Made by a program: the position numbers and the translations under genes
Shown: piece by piece, positions 1-9,742 of the stretch
Numbering within the stretch: position 1 is the first letter of the stretch
Layout of the letters: the number at the start of each line of letters is the position of its first letter
Notes under the pieces: model-generated
Told to the model about the DNA's origin: nothing
Database searches by the model: none
Seen by the model: the letters and a program-made list of their open reading frames with translations, nothing else
Assembly: GCA_034440575.1 (NCBI GenBank)
Contig: JAOTOL010001222.1
Location: 62,001 to 126,000 of the forward strand
Reading direction: 5' to 3'
Source of the DNA: Imbricaverruca yamaguchii
Lineage: Eukaryota > Arthropoda > Thecostraca > Neoverrucidae
DNA: 64,000 bases

Positions 1-282
1 TGTATTCGATATTTATTTGTAGATGTTCGTGCTGGAGTGCTTGCCAAAAAGTACCAGCAATCTCTAGTTGGCAACTCTGGGGGTACTTGCTATCGCCAGA
101 GTAAATACTTGAAGCCTCATTTGGCCATTAAGGTGCTTTGAATGTTCAATTGAAGGTCATTGTGTTAAAGAGACAACAACTTTTTTTGTATAATACAACG
201 AAGAATGGCTCTTAAGTGCTCCTGGGTTTTAGACATTGCGTGAGACGAAATGTACGACCCTCAATATACCAGGAGGTGCTGA

Positions 283-449
283 TGGTTGGTTAGTGTTTTA
301 CGACACATCGACCATTAAGTCATGTAGCGTCGCCAATCTGTCGCCTCTCGCGCCGATTGGTCGCGGACGAAGAGTAGCGACAGGTGAGACTCGAACCCAC
401 AACCTTTCGATTGTGAGACGAGCAACTTACCCCTAGGCCACTCGTCCCC
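283..449 (-). mobile_element. SINE with tRNA-derived head, left-arm copy
   Basis: This is the inverted counterpart of the SINE at 642-808. It is bounded by near-identical 14-bp direct repeats at 269-282 and 450-463 (one mismatch). On the minus strand it carries A-box (TGGCCTAGGGG) and B-box (GGGTTCGAGTC) sequences of an RNA polymerase III promoter, followed by a tRNA-unrelated tail. It was copied as part of the inverted repeat and is not an independent insertion. Confidence 0.85.
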
Positions 450-641
450 CCAGGGGGTGCTGAGTTTAAACCAAAAGTAATGTTAGGGATTATGCTATAT
501 TACTCAACGTTTCAGCCAGGGGCCACCGTCAGGAGTCACTCATCAGGAGGAGTCACTCCTGACGATGGCCCCTGTCCGAAACGTTGAGTAATATAACATA
601 ATCCCTAACATTACTTTTGGTTTAAACTCAGCACCTCCTGG

Positions 642-808
642 GGGGACGAGTGGCCTAGGGGTAAGTTGCTCGTCTCACAATCGAAAGGTTGTGGGTTCGA
701 GTCTCACCTGTCGCTACTCTTCGTCCGCGACCAATCGGCGCGAGAGGCGACAGATTGGCGACGCTACATGACTTAACGGTCGATGTGTTGTAAAACACTA
801 ACCAACCA
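642..808 (+). mobile_element. SINE with tRNA-Val-like head, right-arm copy
   Basis: The head has an A box TGGCCTAGGGG and a B box GGGTTCGAGTC and resembles tRNA-Val in the anticodon-arm/variable region. The 3' domain contains the motif GGCGACGCTACATGAC and then a GTTGTAAAACACTAACC tail. A perfect 14-bp target-site duplication (TCAGCACCTCCTGG) lies at 628-641 and 809-822, which sets the limits and implies LINE-mediated insertion. Other copies with the same 3' domain lie near 47.1, 60.2, 60.9 and 63.3 kb. It is not a functional tRNA gene because there is no acceptor-stem partner. Confidence 0.9.
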
Positions 809-1059
809 TCAGCACCTCCTGGTATATTGAGGGTCGTACATTTCGTCTCACGCAATGTCTAAAACCCAGGAGCACTTAAGAGCCATTCTTCGTTGTATTA
901 TACAAAAAAAGTTGTTGTCTCTTTAACACAATGACCTTCAAATGATAAAGCAAGGTTAATTGTTGCCAAGTGCATAGCTATTTTTTGTACTGCAGCTCAA
1001 AATTTTGGACTCCACTCCAAAGAAAAAAATATGAAAATCCTACACTGATATTGGGTGAG

Positions 1060-2080
1060 GATAGTGAGAGTCCCCTGGGTCAGTACTGGGGCAACAACTT
1101 CTCATTATATTTGTAAATGATATTGAAAGTGGCCTAAGCAGTAAGGTTTTGAAATGATTTGCAGATGATTTGAAGGTCTTTAGGGCAATAACAGGTCACA
1201 ATGAGGATATCTTGCTTCAGAAAGACTTAGACAAACTTGTGAAGTGGTCGGAAGAATGGGAAATGGATTTAATTCTGACAAGTGCAAAATCATGCATGTA
1301 TGAAAGTAGGATATGAAGGCTCCATACTTGATGGGTGGCCAAGTGCTACCAGTGACTCAACAGGAGAAGGATTCAGGTGTTATTCTAAACACAAAATTGG
1401 GGGCATCAGAAGAGACAAAGGAAGCCAGGAAGAAGGCACTGAGAATACTTCTGGCAATAAATAGGAATATATCACACAGAAGTGAGGAAGTCATCAGGAA
1501 GCTTCACTGTGCATATGTCAGGCCGCATTTGGAGTACTGCACCCAAGCTTGGTCTCCTAGCTATGAAAGATTGTTGGCTTTTAGAGAGAGTACAAAAGAG
1601 GGCTACAAAAATGGTTAATGGTATAAGCAACCTGGCATATGAGGAAACATTGAAGAAACTTAATATGTTTTCACTTAGATATAGAAGACTGAGAGTAGGT
1701 CTCAGCAAGGTCTTTAAATTTTTCCATGGTCTGGAGAATGGATACCTTGGGGAAATGTTTGAATTCAACAGAAATGATGCAATTAGAGGACATCAATTCA
1801 AAATTAAAGTTAATCATAGCGGTTAAGAGTCTTCACCAACAGGGTAGAACATCTAGTAGAATACTGGAACCAGCTGCCAGAAACCATTGTCAGTAGCAGC
1901 ACATTGAACATCTTTAAAAACAGCATAGACAATCATTATAAGAATAGAGGGCTTGCTTTTCAGTATTCCAGGGAGGGCTGATTGATGGATTTGGTGGGCA
2001 ACTGGTTGAGTGTACAGAGTGCAACCAAGAAGGGCCCTTGTGGCTCATAATTACACTATTAATTTGTATTTATGTCTAAA
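1060..2080 (+). pseudogene. CR1/Rex-like LINE fragment: RT C-terminal half and 3' end
   Basis: Pieces of a non-LTR retrotransposon ORF2 appear in order in shifting frames. They are an FVNDIESG-type block near 1107, the catalytic region as FADDLKVF near 1156, DLDKLVKWSEEWEMDF near 1230, the thumb-region motif RPHLEYCTQAWSP near 1522, and the terminal domain with NGISNLAYEE (1617) and LNIFKNSIDNHYKN near 1900. Frameshifts and stops interrupt it, and the endonuclease and N-terminal RT are absent, as in a typical 5'-truncated LINE. The same terminal domain recurs at 6530-6913 with about 90% identity by eye. The stretch has few CpGs. It is a dead copy. Confidence 0.85.
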
Positions 2081-2181
2081 TTACAACACAAGCATACTTC
2101 ATCAATGTCAAGCAAGATATGCATCTATACATGATACTCAAAACATGTTCACAATGCCAAAACAATAAATATTCACTCTAC

Positions 2182-2261
2182 AGTGGGTGCACAAGTATCC
2201 TACTCATGAGGTGCATCCTCTTTACAAGCATCCTCATGAGTAGGATGCTTGTGCACCCACT
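2182..2261. repeat. 30-bp-arm hairpin (inverted repeat)
   Basis: Arms 2182-2211 and 2232-2261 are complementary with a single mismatch around a 20-nt loop. No transposon-like flanking duplication was recognised. The structure is consistent with a local template-switch event. Confidence 0.9.
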
Positions 2262-2535
2262 GATTTGGTTGATTGCAGCATAGGTTTTGAAATGAAACTT
2301 TGTTTAACTACATTACAAAAATGGTCTAACATGATTTCCTGCCAACAACAAAACAACATTTGTTGTTGATGTATAAACTGCAATGACTGATCAAAAGTTG
2401 TAAACCAATTCTTTAAAAAGAATATTTAATGCTGTATGACATGCATTTTAGTTCCCACCTGGAGTGTTTTTGCTGAAGCCAAGAATGACTTGGGAGATCC
2501 AGCATGGAAACTCCTGCCACAAGAACCAGTAGCTT

Positions 2536-2845
2536 TGCTGCCCTGGTAGCTCAGTTGGTTAGAGCACTGGCCTGCACTGGTCTCCCCTGTCTTGGCAACA
2601 CAGTGTTCAAGTCGCTTCACTCACTCGCATTTAGCCCCCCACTGGGAGTGTCTGTTGGCAGCTGGCCTGACAAGGCTGGGACGAGCTACCAGGTGGCTGT
2701 GTTGGTGCATTGACTGCACATTAAACTTTTGATCACAATTCTGCAGTTGAACTGGAATTAATGAATTGGATGGTAAGGTAAGGGTTCACACAACAAGATC
2801 TGCTCAGCAATAGAACCATGGTTCTTAAAGCCACTCCAACAACAA
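2536..2845 (+). mobile_element. SINE family B, near full length, CpG-decayed
   Basis: The head begins CCCTGGTAGCTCAGTTGG (A-box region) and has a degraded B box (GTGTTCAAGTCGC). A roughly 240-bp body follows and ends in AAGCCACTCCAACAAC. Two other copies are present: 8841-9130 (minus strand) and 18868-19042 (5'-truncated). Compared with those, this copy has lost most CpGs to TG or CA (for example GGTGGCTGTGTTGGTG here against GGTGGCCGTGTCGGTG at 18.9 kb). No clear target-site duplication was found. Confidence 0.85.
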
Positions 2846-4126
2846 CTCTGACTAATTTTGTGTTTGTTTAAAGAGGATGTATTTAATGCAGACTGGACTG
2901 TTCTGATAGCAAAATTTTTATGAAAACTGGGAAAAAGAAACCATTTCATAAACAGGTATAATTGTGAATGAAAAGGCCTGCTTTTAAACACAAAGAATAG
3001 AAGGTAATGATGGTTCAAGACAACTGGCTGAACTGGGCAGGTTTGATATTTTCCACACATACAAAGGAAAGGGCTCCATGAACTCTATCCTCCCTCATAT
3101 ATCATAGGCTATTTGAGCTTCAACTAGGAAAAATCTAGCAAGTAGCTATACAGTTACCATACAATAGCTATTTCACATGTAATAGCAGATGCTTGACCTT
3201 GTAGGTCTTACACATTTAATTGCACAGTACCTAAGGATATTGCATTATAGCACTCATGCATGCTGGATTGAGTAATATATACAGGTATTGAATTGCTTAA
3301 AGCACATGGTTTAAAGTATGCTTAATGGTGTGGTCTGCTTATAGTGGAAGCTCTCTCTCTCTCTCCCTCTCTATAAATGTTTCAGAAAACTGTGGCAATC
3401 CTAGCTGATAAAGATATTGTAGCATACCAGTCAATGATATATACCCAACTAATTTACTGATTTTTGCCCAATAGATGCTCTTTTCCAAAATATTGTGAGA
3501 TTGGTGTGGATATGTGAATGTTGGAGGATTCCACATTTGCAAGTATGTGTAGAATAAGTAGATGCATGGCACCATGGCTAGGTGTTTCAGAATCCTGAAT
3601 TTGGGAAGGAAAATGATGGGGAATTGAAGGTTGGAGGGAAGCACTAATTCAACATAGGTACCTACCAAGCTATTGGTCAACACCCTCTCATAGAACAACC
3701 TGAACTAACTCAATTAACTTGCAAATAAATTCACTCAAATCGTATCAATAAGCAACAGCCAGAACATAACTGATCCTGACAAAAAGAACCAGCGCAGGGT
3801 CTACTTCTATATATCTATCATTTCCCTAATCAATCCTATCCTATCAGGTTCTGTTGTGAATGTGACATACACAATACTTATTCTCAGAGCTGGGAAAAAT
3901 TCGTTCAATCACACCTTGTAAGATCTAGATCAAAGCAGTCCAGAAAACGTCGACCTGTTGGACAAGTATGGCCAGCATAATTCAGCATGCTTTGGCAGAA
4001 TAAAACAAAGCCGAATACCGTCAAGTGAGAAAGAACGAAAAACAATTCTACCAAAAAAGAAAACAGTAGCAGGATTCCCCTATTAAAGAGCCTGGGTTGC
4101 CCATTCTTTTGAAGCAGAGCTGGAAG
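2846..4126. other. AT-rich, CpG-poor sequence without a recognised gene
   Basis: No coding region with recognisable similarity, splice pattern or RNA gene was seen. A short (CT)n tract lies at about 3352-3374. CpG is scarce up to about 3.7 kb and then returns. Confidence 0.6.
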
Positions 4127-4705
4127 GTTCATAAGATCTACTTTCGGAATACCTACGTTAAGTAGATCTACTTTTAGAGGATCTATCTTCACAGGATCTA
4201 CTTTCAGAACATCTATTTTCACAAGATCTACTCTCGGGACTGGATTGTTGAGAGGATCTACAAATAGGCCTCAGGTGTTCAGAAGATCTACTCCCGAATG
4301 CAAATGTTCAGAGAACCTACTGAAAGCTGGAAATGTTCACAAGATCTACTCTCGGGACTGGTTTATTCAGAATATCTACTCGAAGACAAAAGTGGTCACA
4401 GTATCTACTTTCAGGAAAAAAATTAACAAGACCTACTCTCGGGACTGCATTGTTCAGAGGATCTACAAATAGGCCTAAGTTGTTCAAAAGATCTACTGCT
4501 GTAAATGTTCAGAAGATCTACTACTGGAAATGTTCAAAGGATCTACTCTGAGGATGGAAGTGTTCACAAGATCTACTCCCGGGACTGAATTTTCAGAAGA
4601 CATACTTTTGGCCCGGAATGTTCAGAAGAGCTACTCTTGGTCCGGTATGTTCAGAGGATCTACTTTCGGGACTAGATTGTTCAGAAGATCTACTCTCAAT
4701 TCTGA
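4127..4705. repeat. Degenerate minisatellite rich in AGATCTACT
   Basis: An imperfect tandem array with units of about 18-36 bp is built on TTCAGAAGATCTACTCTCGG. Many units keep a BglII site (AGATCT). A longer-range repeat is visible: the segment starting CTCTCGGGACTGGATTG at 4231 recurs at 4436 with the following AGGATCTACAAATAGGCCT, an offset of 205 bp. Short peptide-like repeats on either strand (such as KVDLLN) follow from the array and are not evidence of a protein. Confidence 0.85.
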
Positions 4706-5310
4706 TGTCCAACAAGCATAAGTTAAGCTTTCTCTCACTAAGTAGCAGCACGGTCTTGGTATTACCGCATTGAATAAGCAATGAATGTCATCAGATTGAA
4801 CGCCGAAGCATAGGTAACAATATTTATCGCTAGATGGCAAGATGATGCCATTGAATACGAGCTCGTTGTGTGCCTGTATTGTTAGCGTTTCATAGTTTGG
4901 CAATCGGCTGCCGTCCCGTTGGAAACTGATATGCAAAGTAGTGGCGGATGGAGAGGACGCACATATTGTTCGGACCTGTTTGTATCTAAGCTTACGGTTG
5001 GCTTAAAATGTTAGATGCACCGTGATACTCTCGCAATATTTACATTGTATCCACCTGCAATATGGCGGCTGGCCATTCCCTGGTGACGCCATTGACTAGC
5101 AGCCTGGGAAGGACTGAGAAAACGCAGCGCCTGTGGCTCTCCAAATTTGCTCCCGTCACGCCGGCAATGATTCTGCAACGGGAGCGCTTTCTCAGCGCCC
5201 TGCGGCGCTGCCGTAGCTATCACCCGTGCTGAGGCGGATGGGATCGTCGTTTGCCGATATCATTGTGCGGCGGTGCCGACATCATTTTAATCACAATCAC
5301 CATCATTTTA
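4706..5310. other. Unassigned sequence
   Basis: No recognised gene. Around 5245-5310 there are short repeats (CATCATTTTAATCA twice, near 5280 and 5302) directly before the LINE fragment. Confidence 0.5.
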
Positions 5311-5770
5311 ATCAGGTGACTTGCCGTTGTTGGACCAACTGCATGTTATTAATAGTAGCATTGTGAACTGGAAAATCATTACAGTAGTGCCGATAGATAA
5401 AGGCGACGGTGCTAAGCGGTGCAACTATCGACCAATATCGATATTGCTGGTCGTGACTAGGCTTTGTGCGCTTACAGTATGTACAAAACTGACGCAATAT
5501 GTATTTAGTCTGCATATTATATCCCGGCAACAATATGGCTTCCGCCCTGACCTATCGATGAAGGTGGCAGTGCTTGCATGAGCATATATGCGACTAGTAA
5601 TGGTGACAAAAGCATAATGATGTCACTAGTCACGGCAGACACCTCAAAAGCATTCGACAGCGTTGAGCACTGCCTCGTGGAGAAGCTATGGTGGTACGGC
5701 ATCGACAACCAGTGGTTCGCCGCATGGTTTAGCAATGGCATGCAGTATGTCGATCATTCTAAGGCCTTAT
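5311..5770 (+). pseudogene. LINE reverse transcriptase fragment, frameshifted
   Basis: The N-terminal RT blocks are readable. WKIITVVPIDKGDGAKRCNYRPISIL (from about 5369) matches the motif 1 region, RQQYGFRPDLSM (from about 5526) motif 2, and DTSKAFDSVEHCLVEKLWWYGI (from about 5639) the block with the first catalytic Asp. The reading frame changes around 5578. Homology stops near 5760, before the YADD block. It belongs to the endonuclease-RT LINE group (Jockey/CR1-like) and is a different copy from those at 1.1 and 6.5 kb. Non-functional. Confidence 0.85.
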
Positions 5771-6456
5771 GGGTGACACGTCCACGTTCAAATGATTCAC
5801 GTTCATCCACGTTCAAATGAACCCCAGGCAAGGTTCGAATTCTGAACTCACACGGTGTCGAGAATAACCCCTTTTATTTTGACACGGCGCTTTTGTCTTA
5901 CAGCACAACATTACGCATTTCATCGAGTGGCAATTTATGGAGGTGTCCAGACGTGTGAAAATGCTATGTAGCTTGACAATAAGTATGAAACAAATAGATG
6001 AAACGAAAGTGTTTCTGAATATGAAAAATAAAATAAGCTATTCAAGTTTACCAACAATGTTGGTATGATATAGCACACATGTTAAATACTGTATTTTTAG
6101 CAAATACTGCCTTTTTAGCTTCAATTCATTACCGACACGTAATGACTACATGATACATGATGGTTATCTGAAGAATTGGATATATGACTATATGAGATAT
6201 ATTGGTTAATAAAACACCTCTGGAAGCCAAAACTGCATACAGATCAGTGGTCACCCCCGGATTGTCTCCGCTTTCATTCACACCGATGTCTTGTTGATAC
6301 AGCGAATTCGACCAGTGGGCATTTGGTCACTGTCATACGCGTCGTGGATAATTCGAGATGCAACGCATGTATCGTACGTAGGCTTCGGTTGTGAACAATA
6401 TGGGTTAAAAAAATATAACTGAGATGCCTCGTGAAGGAAATGTGGATTTCAGCACA
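5771..6456. other. Unassigned sequence with a short direct repeat
   Basis: Starts with CACGTTCAAATGA repeated at about 5783 and 5808. The rest is AT-rich with no recognised gene. Confidence 0.5.
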
Positions 6457-6525
6457 CTATAATCAGATTGGACAGTGTCCAATCTGATTATAGATTTCGA
6501 TGTGTCCAATGGACACATCGAAATC
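6457..6525. repeat. Two adjoining near-perfect palindromes
   Basis: Palindrome 1 pairs 6457-6473 with 6477-6493 (17-bp arms, 3-nt loop). Palindrome 2 pairs 6493-6508 with 6510-6525 (16-bp arms, 1-nt centre). They share base 6493 and both contain GTCC(A)AT at the centre. They lie immediately upstream of a LINE fragment (6530). Confidence 0.92.
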
Positions 6526-6529
6526 CAAG

Positions 6530-7020
6530 CTATCGTCACTGGTTAATGGCATAAGCAACCTGGCATATGAGGAAAGATTGAAGAAATTGAATATGTTTTC
6601 ACTTAGATATAGAAGGCTGAGAGGAGATCTCATCGAGGTCTTTAAATTTGTAAATGGTCTGGAGAGGGGATACCTTGGGGAAATGTTTGAATTTAACAGA
6701 AATGATGCAATTAGAGGCCATAAATTCAAAATTAAAATTAACCACAGCAGAACTAGGTTAAGGCAAACTTTCTTCACCAACAGGGTAGTGGAGCACTGGA
6801 ACCAGCTGCCAGAAAACATCGTCAGTAGCAGCACATTGAACATCTTTAAAAACAGTATAGACAATCATTATAAGAATAGAGGGCTTGCTTTTCAGTATTA
6901 CAGGGAGGGCTGATTGGCAGATTTGGTGGGCAACTGGTTCAGTGTACAGAGTGCATCCAAGAAGGGCCCTTGTGGCTCAGAGTTGCACTAATCTTTTATG
7001 TCTTTATGTCTTTATGTTAC
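6530..7020 (+). pseudogene. CR1/Rex-like LINE 3' end (C-terminal domain and tail)
   Basis: An open stretch to the stop at 6911 encodes the ORF2 C-terminus. It starts NGISNLAYEERLKKLNMFSL, then shows RRLRGDLIEVFK, VVEHWNQLPENIV and LNIFKNSIDNHYKNR. The same domain is at 1617-1980. The element ends in a TTTATGTC microsatellite tail (6996-7018), the usual self-priming 3' end of CR1-type elements. The 5' part is missing and the junction lies directly after the double palindrome, consistent with 5' truncation on insertion. Confidence 0.87.
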
Positions 7021-7819
7021 ACACGAAATGCATTATTTTCAAGTGAAGAACAGAGCATGGGACATGGCACAAAGAATGGAGTCGAAGGGGAAAACGCGAG
7101 TGATGGCTTTCAATTGTCCAGATCTGCGAAAATTGACATTTATTAAGCTGACTTCGAAATCCAACACCAATCCAGCGCCTGCGAATCAGGCAGCACAAGT
7201 CAGACTGTTGCAAGCAGCTCACCACTGCTTAATCAATGATTCCGACGGAGGGAGGGTGTGGAAGTCAAAACGAAGTGTTGTAGATTAGGAATCGATTGTG
7301 AGGCACTGAAAATTAGCACTAAAAATAGGCACTACAAATTAGTAGCGGAGTGCAATCTAAGCATACATGGGAGGAAAATACAACTTGCAATGTCTTCATA
7401 ACCATGGAAGGGTTCTTGAAATGAATGACTAATATTTCAATAAATTTCCAACGTTTCGGATTTCGTGATCAATTGCTGAGAAACGGTGATCATAATAACT
7501 TAAATCATAATAACTAAGAAACGGGGAACAATATAACTTTTGAATATACAGTCCCAAGCGATTGGAGACGAGGACATTAATGCCTTGCTGGGTGATAGTG
7601 TCATCCCTTTCCCAGGATATGCACCACACACCTGTTAATCGACAAAAACGTAGCCTTACAATCGTCTGTGAAACCTACACTGATCCACCTTAAACTTTAC
7701 TTCAATTACGCATAGTTCTTCAGTTGGACACGGGCCATGTCGTGTGCGTTGGTAGACACACACCGGCAGATGTTACGCCAGACGTTCAGCAATGACACCA
7801 ACATTGGAGGGCCCCTGAG
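7021..7819. other. Unassigned sequence
   Basis: No recognised coding or RNA gene. A duplicated ATCATAATAACT/AAGAAACGG motif lies near 7475-7530. Confidence 0.45.
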
Positions 7820-8165
7820 CCTTGAGGCCTCAGTCGGCGTGATTTTTGATCCGGTGCATCCATTGTAAGCCTCAATGCATATTTTTATTAACTCTGCTCG
7901 ATATTTCAAGGGTCCCCTTGGTTTTTATTGACACAAACTGAAACATTCCGGGACCGTGTGCAAGGTTTGAGGCTACGGTGCAATTTGTCCGCTTCCATCG
8001 CGATTTTTCGGGAGGATGAGTTCGACAATTTTTGGGCTCTGATACGATTGTCTTAGGCTGCGGCGCGATTTGTTTGGAGCCCAGCAAGGTGTCTTTGAGC
8101 ACTCACTATCGCCGTTGTGGGGTCGAGCGATATTTTTTAGGGAGATTCCCAGCGTCTTTGTTTTG
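7820..8165 (-). repeat. Diverged GCGATTTTTGGG satellite, reverse copy
   Basis: Spaced phrases such as GTGATTTTTGATCCGG, CGCGATTTTTCGGGAGG, ACAATTTTTGGGCTC and GCGCGATTTGTTTGGAGCC recur every 20-40 bp. In reverse complement they match the satellite at 20.7-22.7 kb (CCCCAAAAATCGCGC). The repeats are strongly diverged, so limits are approximate. Confidence 0.6.
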
Positions 8166-8840
8166 AGGTGAATGGCTCACCTAACCTAACCACAAGATAC
8201 CGTTTCAGTCTCCGTAACACCCAGCCATACATCTTGTATTGCAACGTTTTGCAATGTCCTTTTCGCAGCGTTTTAAAAACAAAGTATGATGCCTATGATT
8301 ATGAAAGTACTGAAGCCAATGTATTACGAGTCGCTACCCGCCATGGCCTAAGAGGATCCAAATTGCACAGTCCAGGTGGGACCTTGCGAGGTTGCCATGT
8401 AAACACATGAAGTAAACGTGACAACAGTAGTAGGGGAGACCGTGGCTAGTTGATGCACGTTATTGTTGATACAACACTATTATCTCCAAAAGCATGAAGC
8501 CGATTGTCATTGCTACTGTCGCACATGTTGGTACTGATACCATCTTCTCGCGCCAAAAACAAACCCAAGTCCTTTTGACTTCTGACTGCGGAATGGTGAC
8601 GATGTGACACATTCGTGGACCGAAAGTAAAATTGAAATCCCTTTGTTTCATCCTTAATTTCTAATTTGTCGCCCGCTTGTTAATTTTTTAAGTGTCGGCT
8701 ATCATTACTATGTTCTCTCAACTTTGCGACTGTGAAATGCATTTAAATTCATGCTTAAAATGGACTGAAAGTAAACATTAAATCCCTGATATATTATTCA
8801 AATTTTATTCCATTATACAAATTTAATCCAAGTTCTTGCT
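8166..8840. other. Unassigned AT-rich sequence
   Basis: No recognised gene. A short CCTAACCTAACC motif occurs at about 8179; it is too short to call telomeric. Confidence 0.5.
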
Positions 8841-9130
8841 AGGGTTGCTTTATGAGGCAGGGCTCTGCTGCTAAGCAGAGCTCGTTGCGTGAACCATGAC
8901 CTCAACACCCGATCAATGAATTCCAGTTCAACGGCAGAATTTGGACCGAAGGTTTCAAGTGACGTCAATGCACCGACACGACCGCCCGGTAGCTCGTCCT
9001 AGGCGTTATCGGGCCGGCTGCCAAATGACACTAAATACGAGCGCGTAAAGCGACTCGAACCCTGTCTTGCCTGGACAGGGGAGACCAACGCCCTTACCAA
9101 CGCCTTAACCGACTGGGCTACTCGGGCGGC
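8841..9130 (-). mobile_element. SINE family B, full length, CpG-rich copy
   Basis: Read on the minus strand, the head begins CCGCCCGAGTAGCCCAGTCGG (A box) with B box GGGTTCGAGTCG. The body is collinear with 2536-2845 through the landmarks GGACGAGCTACCGGG, TCTGCCGTTGAACTGG and GAGCTCTGCTTAGCA. It keeps the CpGs lost in the 2.5 kb copy. Confidence 0.87.
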
Positions 9131-9615
9131 TTTTTCCGCGATCACTCCTCATCCGATGGAAAAGACTGAAGGAAGGGGAAAGGTGTAGCTTCGGAATGAA
9201 AGTTTCAACATTCCATAAATGTCATGAACCATTAACTATGGTCAGTCAAGATTCAAACCAGTATTATTACTGTAAGCGTGAAATATGGATCTTTCAAAAG
9301 GCGCAAACTAGTAACACATATATACATAATACAGTTGACTTAACCTACATTTTATCGACTTACACCATCGTCTGCAACAATTTAACCTCATTGCGGGTTA
9401 AGTTGATGAACCGGTAGTTATGCGATGATTTGCTCTCTGGTGGAAAACCCAGAGGATGCCACGAAAAAATATTGCGATGATACCAGGTCTACGCTTGGCG
9501 TCGGTGTAGCTATCTCCTCGCTACGTCTCCAAAGTGATGAATTATGTTGAGTTTCGCCAAAATTGTGTCAACTTGATCCGGCTTCTCCTGCCCAATTATT
9601 GCAACAATGACGTTT
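9131..9615. other. Unassigned sequence
   Basis: No gene or repeat recognised. Confidence 0.45.
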
Positions 9616-9742
9616 TTACAGTTTGCTTCACCTCAAGCGCAACAATTGTTGCGCTTGAGGAAAGCGGCGAACAATTGTTGGCCGCTTTGCTTTAGACATG
9701 GGGTATTTTCAAAACATTTTTCCCCAACTGTAAAGTCAAGCA
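9616..9742. repeat. Nested palindrome cluster
   Basis: A perfect 30-bp palindrome (9631-9660, centre AACAATTGTT) abuts a second 28-bp palindrome with one mismatch (9661-9688) that has the same ACAATTGTTG core. Outer inverted pieces TTTACAGTTT (9616) and AACTGTAAA (about 9728) enclose both. Confidence 0.9.

Larger units (their letters stand above)
150..941. repeat. Large inverted repeat, two 387-bp arms with 18-nt spacer
   Basis: Bases 150-536 are the reverse complement of 555-941. Paired positions always sum to 1091, so the arms show no net indels, and by eye there are fewer than ten mismatches. Each arm holds the same SINE together with its target-site duplications, so the SINE inserted before the inversion-duplication. 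The spacer is 537-554. The innermost arm sequence (around 510-580) is itself a hairpin-rich stretch ending in CGAAACGTTGAG. The near identity suggests a recent event, for example template switching at a fork, or a foldback element. The structure could also be an assembly chimera of the two strands. Confidence 0.93.

Noticed and set aside
236..436. Short protein shared by both arms of the inverted repeat
   Set aside because: It is the translated complement of the SINE.
642..715. A tRNA-Val gene
   Set aside because: No acceptor-stem closure, and it is the head of a SINE with a 14-bp target duplication.
8175..8195. Interstitial arthropod telomere repeats (CCTAA), also at 19085-19100
   Set aside because: Only two to three units each; chance is sufficient.
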